This document shows positions 56,901 through 64,000 of a stretch of DNA of 64,000 nucleotides, one piece after another. The stretch spans positions 3,720,001 to 3,784,000 of the forward strand of contig NZ_CP050451.1 of NCBI RefSeq assembly GCF_014171595.1. Reading direction: 5' to 3'. A program made the translations under genes and the position numbers. Positions within the stretch are counted from its first letter, which is position 1. Every line of letters starts with the position of its first letter. The notes under the pieces were generated by a model. That model was not told where the DNA came from. It did no database searches and saw only the letters and a list, made by a program, of their open reading frames with translations. Origin of the DNA: Massilia sp. Se16.2.3. Its GTDB lineage: Bacteria > Pseudomonadota > Gammaproteobacteria > Burkholderiales > Burkholderiaceae_D.

Positions 56901-58488
56901 CGTCGACGCGCTCGATGCCCCCCCTGCGGACGCTGCCGCTGGCCTGGAACAGCCAGCACACGCAGCTCGTGCCGATAACAAGCCTGGACACGCCGCTCAA
57001 GCTGCCGCCGGACGCGCGCAACCTGCGTGTCTCGTTCGCGCAAGGGGCCGCCAGCCACTTCACCCGCATTGCCGACGACCTGATCGACTACCCTTACGGC
57101 TGCGTCGAGCAGACCTCGAGCCGCCTGATTCCGCTGACGATGGCACTGCAGGGCATGCGGGGTGGCGCGCCTGAAGTGCGCGAGCGTTTGCTGGCCACGC
57201 TGCAGGCAGAACGCCTGCGCCTGGTGGCCATGGCCGGGCCGGACGCGGTGTTCGGCTGGTGGGGCAACGGCACCCGCGAGGGACCCCTTGATGACGGCCT
57301 ATGCCTACTACGCCGACTGGCTGGCGGCGCGTTCGCTCGGCATCGAGATGCCGGCCGAGCACTGGAACAATGTGCTGGCGGTCTACGGCAAGCACGGCCT
57401 GAAGGCACCCCTGTTCGATCGCGCGCTGGTGCTGTGGCTGGCCCATGAGATGGGGCTGCCGACCCAGACCCTGGTGACCGGCCTGGTGGAAGACCACGGC
57501 GGCATGCGCCTGCGGGACGGGACGGCCCGAGGCGCATCGCTCGGCTCCCTCGTGCTCGACGCGCCGGCGGATGGCAATCGCGACGCGCTCGGCCTGGCCC
57601 TGCTGTCGATGCTGGCAAGGGACGAGGGCACGGCGCTGCCGCCGGCGCTCGAAGCCCAGGTCGACGTGGCCTGGAAGCGGGTCGCCGCCATGCCGGCACC
57701 CCTGGCACGCGCGCTGGCGCTGCTGGACGGTCGCCTGCCCGCCCTCCAGGCGGACGTGCTGCTGTCCTCGGTGCGCGCGGAGATGCCGACCATGGACCGC
57801 GCGCTGACCCTGGTCTGGGTGCAGAAGAAGCTGGGTGGCGCGCCCGTGCCGAAGGGACCTGTGCTCGTATTGGACGAGGCTTGGCAGCCCGTCAGCGGCG
57901 CGTCCACGCTGGCCAGTTGGCGCCCGCGCGCGGCCGGCGCCCTGCCGGAACGCCTGCGCCTGGCCCAGGCCGCGCCGGCCGGCACGGTGGCCGTGATCGA
58001 ATACGAAAGCCGCGCGCCGCAGGTGCAATCGCTGGCGGTTGGCGTCAAGCGCCGCATCCTGCGCATGGTGCCGGCGAAGAACGGCTACCGCCTGCAGCCG
58101 CTCAAGGCCAGCGAGGTGCTGCGCACCGACCAGCTCTACATGGATGAAGTGACCCTGACCCCGACGGCCAAAGCCGGCCGCCCGCGCTTCGGCCTGGTCG
58201 AGGTGGCGCTGCCGCCGGGTGCGAACGTGGAGCCGACCACCGGGGTATCAAGCTGCTGGGCGGGAAGGAGCCGACCCCGCTCGAGCGCGCGCGCCATGTG
58301 TCCCGCCGCGACGGCTACGCGGTACCGATCGACGTGCTCGAGGGCGAAGTCAAGGTGCGCCACCTGCTGCGCTTTGCCCAGAAGGGGGCAGCTATGGCCT
58401 GCCGCCGGCCCGCTACTACCGCATGTACCAGCCCGACCAGGTGGCCTTCGAGGGCGCCGGCGGTCGCCGCGTGCTGCAGGTGAAGTGA
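53904..58488 (+). CDS. yfaS: Bacterial alpha-2-macroglobulin YfaS/MagD-like (five frameshifts)
   Basis: About 1528 residues. GTG 53904 begins the signal peptide [23 protein letters not shown] domains follow, including [21 protein letters not shown] (MG2/A2M_N signature), a bait-like middle, and [16 protein letters not shown] with [35 protein letters not shown] (the A2M region). The thioester segment [24 protein letters not shown] keeps Cys and Gln at 57101-57112. The receptor-like end is [14 protein letters not shown] and [24 protein letters not shown]. Breaks near 56740, 56920, 57285, 58245 and 58385 each disappear with one base changed in a G or C run. It traps proteases in the periplasm. 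Confidence 0.85.
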
Positions 58489-60189
58489 TGCGCACTGCCG
58501 CGCGAGGCTTCCTGGCGGCGCTCCTGGCGGCGCTGCTGCTGGCCGCCGGCCCCGCCATGGGCGCGGAGACGCTGGACGTCGCCTGGCTCCGGGACGGCAA
58601 GGTCCAGGCGATCGCGCTGGCCGAAGGCGGGGCCGCGCCTCTTGCGCGCGTGGACGCCAGCACGGCCGTGCCCCCGGGCAGCCTGTGGAAGCTCTTCGTC
58701 TATGTCTACGCCGCCGACACCGGGGTCGCGATGCCGGATTATGTGTGCAAGGGACGTCTGCCTGAAGAAGTCTATTGCTGCGAGCCCGGCGGCAGCATCG
58801 ACCGCGACAGCGCCCTGGCCCAATCCTGCGGCCCCTTCTTCGCGCCCACGCGCCTGATGCTCGAACGCGCCGCATGGCAGCGCTACTGGGGCGCGCGCCT
58901 GAACGCCCCGCTGGCCGGCGAATTCGCCTGGCTGCGCGACCCGGCGGGCCTGGCGCCCGAGCGCAGCGCCAGCCTGGCCAGCCTGCTGCGCGCGCTCGCC
59001 AGCATGCCGCCAGCCGGCCGCGCCGACGCCGAGAATGCCCTGCTGCGCGTGGTGCTCGACGGCCGCGGCGCCGACAGCGTGCGCTGGTTCGGCAGCCGCC
59101 TGCGCGTGAAAACCTATTCCCCGGCACCAGCCCGGGCGGCCGCAGGAGCGACTCGGCGGCGGCGCCGGCTGGCTGGCCGACGGCACCCCGGTCTGGTTTG
59201 GCGGCGCCGGCACCAGCGCCGGCATCTTCCGCAAATGGGGCCGCCAGCTGGCCGCCAGCCTGCCGCCAGGCGCCCCCGCTGTCGATGCCGGCTGCGTGGT
59301 GGTCGACTTCTTCGCGCGCTATCCGGTGCGCAGCCTGGTGGGGCCACATGGCCCGGCGCTGCCCGGCCCGCTGCATGGCCGCCACGTCGTCTCCTTCGAG
59401 AACGGCCAGCAGCTGGCCTTTCGCGCCAACGGCTCGATGAGCATGCTGCGCGAGGGCGGGCGCATCCGCATCCAGGGCCGCTTCGGCACCAATGAATACG
59501 TGGCGCGCGTGCTCGAGCGCGAAGCGAACGCCCGCCCCCCGGAGGCCGCCAGGGGCCCTTGCGGTGGCCGCGCGCAGTTACCTCGAGCAGAACGGCCGCG
59601 CGGCGGCCTCCCTGCCAGCAGATCGCCGACAGCAGTGCCACCCAGCGCGTTGGCCCGAATCCCGCCGGCCCGGCAGCGCTGGCAATCGCCGCCTGGACCG
59701 ACCGCCTGGTGGTCGAAAACGCCACCGTGCGCTATCACCGCGACACCCCCGGGGCCCGGTGTGCTGGCCTGGACCCATGCCGTGCGCCAGGCCGAGGCCG
59801 GACAAGGCTTCGACGCCATCCTGGCGCAGGCCTATCCGGGCGGCGTGCTCGGCATCGCCGGGGTCGGGGCGCGCTGCCGCCGCCTGTTCGAGAACGAAAC
59901 CTGGCTCGCTACGGCCCTGCCGCGCTGGGAACGCATCTTGCTGACCCAGCCGGGCTACGAACGCCCGCCGCAACTGCCGCTGGTCTGCGCGCTCAATGGC
60001 GGCGCGCCCTACCCGAACAGTCGCGCAACCGGGTTTTCATGCGTCCCCTGGCCACGCGCGAAGACCGCATCACGCTGGCCCACGAATACCTGCACATCGC
60101 CCTGCGGCGCCATCCGCGCGGGCAGGACGAAACCTATGTCGAGGGGCCTGGCACGGCGCCTCCTCGACGCCAACCTCGGGAGCTTCTGA
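58488..60189 (+). CDS. yfaQ: DUF2300 protein YfaQ, PBP-like + SpoIID-like (several frameshifts)
   Basis: About 567 residues. Signal peptide RGFLAALLAALLLAAGPAMGAE. The first half has PPGSLWKLFVYVYAAD, a Ser-x-x-Lys pattern like penicillin-binding enzymes, then AQSCGPFF and RVKTYSP, which could stand for the SxN/C and KTG boxes. The second half has GRFGTNEYVARVLEREANARPPEAA, ALAVAARSYLEQNG and ADSSATQRVG, resembling SpoIID (EVxREA...A-x-A-V-A-A-R-x-Y, then D-S/T-x-x-Q). Breaks lie near 59130, 59545, 59600, 59755, 60020 and 60150. It ends LARRLLDANLGSF. It overlaps yfaS by one base (TGATG). Enzyme activity is inference. Confidence 0.75.
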
Positions 60190-60190
60190 G

Positions 60191-60982
60191 ATGCCGCGCC
60201 TACCCATCCTGCTCGCGCTGGCCGCCGCCTGCGCCTGCCCCCCGCTGCCGGCGCAAACGACGCTGGAGACGCCCGTCGGCGGCTGGAAGCGCGCCGGCCT
60301 GGTCGACAGGTCCGACGAGCTGGCCGTGAATTACCCGTACAACCTGATCGACCGCGGTGCCCAGAAGGGCCGCACCATGATCCGCGGGCGCCTGCAGGCG
60401 GCCGGCCACAAGCGCCCCTTCCACAAGCTCGTCGTCAACGGCAACCCGACGCCGCTCTACCTCGATGAGGAAGGCCGCTTCGCGCGCGGCTACTCCTTCG
60501 GCAGCGGTTCGAACAGCGTCGAGATCCGCAGCCCCGACGGCAAGCCCGTGAAACGCGTGCAGTTCTACGAGGCCGACCGCAGCCGGCCGCAGCCTACCCT
60601 CCGCATACTCGGCGCCTGGGACGACAACCAGGCGGAGATCGACCTGCACATCGTCACGCCCGATGGCCAGCACGCCTACTGGGCCCATCCCTTCCTGACC
60701 AATGGCGGCGGGCTCGATGCCGACAGCGTCGACGGGCCGGGGCCCGAGATGTTCACGATGACGACGCCGCTACGCGGGCTCTACCAGGTCTGGATCAACT
60801 ACTGGGGCAATTTCGGCGACAGCGGCTACCATTTCGACGAAAGCACGCGCCAGCGGCCCATCATCACCAGCCGGGTCACCCTGGTCTTCAACGAAAACAC
60901 GGCGCGCGAGCGGCGCGAAGACCTGGTGATCCCCCTTCGCAGCATCGGCGAGCTCACCCTCGTCAAATCTTTCGTGTACTAG
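60191..60982 (+). CDS. yfaP: DUF2135 protein YfaP
   Basis: A 263-residue secreted protein. Signal peptide MPRLPILLALAAACACPPLPAQ, then TTLETPVGGWKRAGLVDRSDELAVNYPYNLIDRG. The beta-rich core has SFGSGSNSVEIRSPDGK, VQFYEADRS, LRILGAWDDNQAEIDLHIVTPDGQHAYWAH and TTPLRGLYQVWINYWG, the DUF2135 pattern (D-x-D-L-H-x-x-x-P-D-G resembles VWA/C2-like calcium-binding strands). It ends LRSIGELTLVKSFVY. It is intact. It starts one base after yfaQ. MagF-like partners in Pseudomonas are thought to join the macroglobulin complex. Confidence 0.82.
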   Translation: MPRLPILLALAAACACPPLPAQTTLETPVGGWKRAGLVDRSDELAVNYPYNLIDRGAQKGRTMIRGRLQAAGHKRPFHKLVVNGNPTPLYLDEEGRFARGYSFGSGSNSVEIRSPDGKPVKRVQFYEADRSRPQPTLRILGAWDDNQAEIDLHIVTPDGQHAYWAHPFLTNGGGLDADSVDGPGPEMFTMTTPLRGLYQVWINYWGNFGDSGYHFDESTRQRPIITSRVTLVFNENTARERREDLVIPLRSIGELTLVKSFVY

Positions 60983-60983
60983 G

Positions 60984-61752
60984 ATGAAGAATCGATTCTG
61001 GATGGTGCTGTGCCTTGCCGCGGCCAGCGCGGGTGCGCAGGTCACGCTGGATGCGCCGCGCGGAGGCTGGCGCAATTCACAGGGTGCGCGCGAGGAGTAC
61101 AGCCAATCCGTCAACTATCCTGCCGCCTCTGTCGGCATGCAGCCGGAACCAGGGCGAGACGGCGCAAATCCGCGGCCGCATCGCCGGCGCGCCCAAGCGC
61201 AAGCCGGCGACGCTGGTCGTGAACGGTGTCGCCATGCCGATCGAGGTGCAGGAAGACGGCAGCTTCGCCCGTCCCTACAGCTTCGGCAGCGGGTCGAACG
61301 GCGTCGAGCTACGCTCACCCGGCGGCGGCTCCCGCGCCCGCACCCAGTTCTACGACGGCTACAGCGGCAAGACCCAGTCACGCCTGCGCGTGGTGCTGTC
61401 CTGGGATACGCCAGGCACCGACCTCGACATGCACGTGGTCGGTCCCGATGGCGCCCACGCCTGGTACGGCAGCCGCGTCATGCCCAATGGCGGCGCGCTC
61501 GACGTCGACGTCACCACCGGCTATGGTCCCGAGATCTTCGCCAGCGCGGCGCCGCTCGCGGGCGCCTACCAGGTCTGGGTGAATTACTTCGGCGGTGGAG
61601 GCGCGGTTGACGATAAAAGTGCCGCATTGACGGTCGCCCGGGTGACGATCATCAGCAACGAGAACACGCCCCGGGAAAAGCAGCAGACCTTCCAGGTGCC
61701 GATGCGAGCGCCCGGCGAACTGACGCTGGTAAAATCCTTCGTCTTTCCCTGA
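60984..61752 (+). CDS. Second DUF2135 (YfaP-like) protein (one frameshift)
   Basis: About 256 residues and a paralogue of the preceding gene: signal peptide MKNRFWMVLCLAAASAGAQ, TLDAPRGGWRNSQG, then after a break near 61145 NQGETAQIRGRIAGAPKRKPATLVVNGV, SFGSGSNGVELRSPGG, LRVVLSWDTPGTDLDMHVVGPDGAHAWYGS and PLAGAYQVWVNYFGGG, ending LRELTLVKSFVFP-like (PGELTLVKSFVFP). The D-T-D-L-D-M-H strand matches its neighbour. One extra base accounts for the break (length 3n+1). It is one base past yfaP. Tandem DUF2135 genes extend the E. coli gene order and suggest two binding modules. Confidence 0.8.
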
Positions 61753-61766
61753 GCCCCAAGACTCGC

Positions 61767-62721
61767 ATGAACCGCGACAGGAGAACCCTGATGACCCAAG
61801 CCGCCGCCGGGATGCTGCTGGCCGCGGGCGCGCCCGGCGCCTCCGCCGCCATCCTGCCCGCATTCGGCCCGGCGCCGGAGACGATTTCCCTCTGGCCCGA
61901 GGGCGTGCCCGGTGCGAAGCCAGGCCTCGGTCCGATGCGCGTCGAGGACGGCCGCACCAGCAATGTCAGCGAACCGGTGCTGACTGTCTTCGCTCCCTCG
62001 CCCGATCGCGCCAACGGCACCGCCGTCGTCATCTGCCCGGGCGGCGGCTATGTGCGCCTGTCCACGGTGCGCGAGGGCGAACAGTACGCGCGCTGGCTGG
62101 GCAGCCTGGGCGTCACCAGCTTCGTGCTCACCTCGCGCCTGGCCGAATTCGGCCATCCGGCGCCGCTGCGCGACGTCCTGCGCGCCGTGCGCCTGGTCCG
62201 CGCGGGCGCGAGCCGCCACGGCGTGCGCCCGGACCGTATCGGCGTCATGGGCAGTTCGGCCGGCGGCCACCTGGCTGCCTGCGCCGGCACCCTGTTCGAG
62301 CATCCGCTCGGGCGCACAGGCGCCGAGCTGGACGGCGTCAGCGCCCGCCCCGACTTCATGCTGCTGATGTACCCCGTGATCGCGATGGACGGAGCGGCGG
62401 CGCACGCCGGTTCGCGCAAGGCCCTGCTGGGCGCCGCGCCAAACCGCCGCCGACATCGCCCTGATGTCGCTCGAGCGCCAGGTCACGCGCGCCACGCCGC
62501 CGACCCTGCTGATCCACACCCAGGCCGACGAATCGGTGCCGGTCGAGAACAGCATCCTGTTCTACCAGGCCCCGGTACGCGCCAAGGTGCCGGCGGAGAT
62601 GTACCTGTTCGAGCACGGGGAGCACGGCATGGCGATGCGTCCCGGCCTGGGCACGGCATCGACCTGGCCGCGCCGCGCCGAGGAATGGCTGCACGGCCGC
62701 GGGCTGCTCGATCCGGCATGA
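61767..62721 (+). CDS. Secreted alpha/beta hydrolase (esterase/lipase, one frameshift)
   Basis: About 317 residues. MNRDRRTLMTQAAAGMLLAAGAPGASA is a signal peptide with a twin-arginine-like RDRRTLM. FVLTSRLAEFGHPAPLRDVLRAVR, VVICPGGGYVRLS (oxyanion GGG) and VMGSSAGGHLAAC (nucleophile G-S-S-A-G) are classic for COG0657/BD-FAE-like esterases. In a second frame, after a break near 62445, TPPTLLIHTQADESVPVENS supplies Asp and FEHGEHGMAM the His. One extra base fits. Such enzymes deacetylate or de-esterify glycans. It lies 14 bases after the DUF2135 gene and may share its transcript. Confidence 0.8.
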
Positions 62722-62776
62722 ACCTGCCGCGAGGCGGTCTGTCCGCCCTTGTCCCTCAACTCCAACCCTGATCCCG

Positions 62777-63142
62777 ATGCGTTCCCTTCTCCTTTCCACC
62801 GCCCTGATACTGCCCGCGCTCGCCTCGGCAGAGGTTCCCTATTTTCCCAGGTTCGCGCGCCAGGCTTTGGATGCCGAAGTGCTGTCGTGGGAGCTGTGCC
62901 CGAAACCCGAATACCCGCGCAGCTCGGCGCGTAACGAGGAGGAAGGCAGCGTCACTCTGCATTTCACGGTGGGTGCGGACGGACGCCTGCTTGCGACGCG
63001 CGTCGCGAGCAGCTCCGGCTATCGCGCCCTCGACGCCGCCGCCTATTCGGCGCTGTCGCAATGCCGCTTCCGCCCCGCCAGTATCGACGGCGATCCGGTG
63101 CAGATGACGATGTACGTCCAGTACATCTGGAGCCTCGAATGA
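62777..63142 (+). CDS. Secreted TonB C-terminal domain protein
   Basis: A 121-residue protein: signal peptide MRSLLLSTALILPALASAE, then an energy-transducer TonB C-terminal domain, PKPEYPRSSARNEEEGSVTLHFTVGADGRLLATRVASSSGYRALDAAAYSALSQCRFRPA, with the YP and V-x-L-x-F-x-V-x-x-x-G-R motifs. Unlike real TonB it has no cytoplasmic anchor or Pro-rich linker, and so cannot transduce energy itself. Stand-alone secreted copies are frequent in Massilia-like genomes and unexplained. It overlaps the next gene by ATGA. Confidence 0.82.
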   Translation: MRSLLLSTALILPALASAEVPYFPRFARQALDAEVLSWELCPKPEYPRSSARNEEEGSVTLHFTVGADGRLLATRVASSSGYRALDAAAYSALSQCRFRPASIDGDPVQMTMYVQYIWSLE

Positions 63143-64000
63143 AGCGCGCCCTCCTTTCCCTGCTGGTGGCGGGCGCCTGCGCGCACGTGCAGGCCGCTTC
63201 CGTAAGCTGCGGCCCGTCGCGGCACGCCGACCCTGCTGCGCTCACGCGCGCCGATGCGGCCCTGGAAAGGCCAGGGCCAACCCGGGCGCGCAGGAGCTGC
63301 TGCTGGCCGAGGCGCTGGCCGACTCCGCCGGCGCCCTCGCCCGGCACACGGGCAATGCCGCCGCGACGCCGAAGGACCGGCCAGGCGCGCTCGACCTGCT
63401 CGGGCGTGCGCGTACGATCTGGGCCGCGGCGCAACCGAACGCAGAACTTGCCAGCCGCCTGTGGCAGCGCGGGCGGCGCGACTTGCTGGCCCACCACTGC
63501 CCACTGGCGCTGGGCGAACTGGAAAGCGCGCTGGGCGCGGCCGACAAGGCGGGCGACACCAGACTGGCGGAGTCGATCCTGCGCGACCTGGCCCGGTGGC
63601 CGGGGCGATGCGCGACGATGCCGTGCTCAAGCCCATTGCACCGCGCCTGTCTGCCCTGCTCGAAGCGGACAGCGCGCCGCTGGCGCAGGACCGGCTCGAT
63701 GGCTACCTGGCTGCCGCGGGCTACTACTACCGGGCGCAGGACAATACCCGCGCCGAGACGCTCCTCAAGCGCCTCCGTGAGCAGGCACGGACGGCCAACC
63801 CGCAGGATGGCGCCCTGCTGCGCCGCCTCGACTTCGAGCTGGCCAGCGTCCTGTATGCGCAACTGCGCTACAAGGAAGCGCAAGCCTTGAGCGCGCCCCC
63901 CTGCAGCGACCGCCTGTGGAAGCGCCGACACCCTACCTGATGCACAAGCAGCTCGAACAGGACATGGCCGCGCGCGTGCGCGCCGGCGACCTGGCCGGGG
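63139..64000 (+). CDS. Secreted helical-repeat protein, 3' truncated by window (frameshifted)
   Basis: Starts MKRALLSLLVAGACAHVQAASVSCGP, a signal peptide, then a helical protein with TPR-like pairs: NPGAQELLLAEALADSAGALARHTG, LLAHHCPLALGELESALGAADKAGDTRLAESILRDLARW, and, in other frames, DGYLAAAGYYYRAQDNTRAETLLKRLREQARTANP and ASVLYAQLRYKEAQAL. Breaks near 63270, 63605 and 63895 need one-base corrections. The end leaves the window in frame. A TPR-type scaffold in the periplasm is probable; no role is known. Coupled to the TonB-C protein by ATGA. Confidence 0.6.

Noticed and set aside
56700..57310. Programmed frameshifting in yfaS
   Set aside because: There are several breaks in different directions with no slippery heptamer or pseudoknot, and other genes show the same G/C run errors, so artefact is simpler.
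1..64000. tRNA, rRNA, CRISPR arrays, prophage or insertion sequences
   Set aside because: No cloverleaf, spaced short repeats, integrase or transposase was seen. The T6SS contractile genes are not a phage tail: TssJ, TssK, TssL, TssM and ClpV are all present.

Overview
This 64 kb window is a GC-rich stretch of chromosome from a Gram-negative bacterium. Gene content points to a betaproteobacterium of the Burkholderiales, most like Massilia or a related Oxalobacteraceae. The clues are a Burkholderiales-type trimeric porin, a GTAGGGTGGGC-type intergenic inverted repeat, a complete type VI secretion (T6SS) cluster and an E. coli-like yfaATSQP (Pseudomonas mag-like) alpha-2-macroglobulin operon. 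The genus is an inference.

Layout. 1-6240: end of a PhaC-like hydrolase, a VOC protein, divergent GntP and NCS2 permeases, a porin with a clear sigma70 promoter and a terminator, and a hotdog thioesterase. 6244-15881: a catabolic block with an IclR regulator divergent from livHMGFK, then a class III CoA-transferase and two acyl-CoA dehydrogenases. 16186-22003: a DUF2076 protein, an MBL-fold hydrolase, three unrecognised genes and a 613-residue acyl-CoA dehydrogenase. 22089-42657: a T6SS with all thirteen core genes, in two divergent units. The minus unit is tssB-tssC-hcp-tssE-tssF-tssG-clpV, two unknown genes, vgrG, a MORN-repeat gene and a PAAR-like gene. The plus unit is tssJ-tssK-tssL-tssM-tssA. 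42676-50907: a cold-shock/DUF1294 protein, two lipoproteins (one phospholipase A2-like), a UPF0126 channel, a cupin-like protein, a LysR regulator, an MFS exporter, a zinc alcohol dehydrogenase and a small cysteine-rich secreted protein. 50949-51194: an internally deleted lldD relic. 51572-61752: the yfaA-yfaT-yfaS-yfaQ-yfaP operon with a second DUF2135 gene. It is followed closely by an alpha/beta hydrolase, a TonB-C-domain protein and a truncated gene.

The yfa/mag-like operon is the most interesting system. Sequence motifs suggest that YfaT (DUF1175) is an NlpC/P60-like peptidase and that YfaQ (DUF2300) joins a penicillin-binding-protein-like half to a SpoIID-like half. Both would act with a periplasmic macroglobulin that keeps a CVEQ thioester motif. 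That suggests a cell-wall protection or repair module.

Data quality. Many genes, especially after position 26,000, are broken by single-base length errors in short C or G runs. Restoring one base rebuilds a normal family member each time, so these look like consensus errors and not real decay. Frameshifted genes are therefore given as single full-span CDS entries, with approximate breakpoints. No tRNA, rRNA, CRISPR array or insertion sequence was seen.
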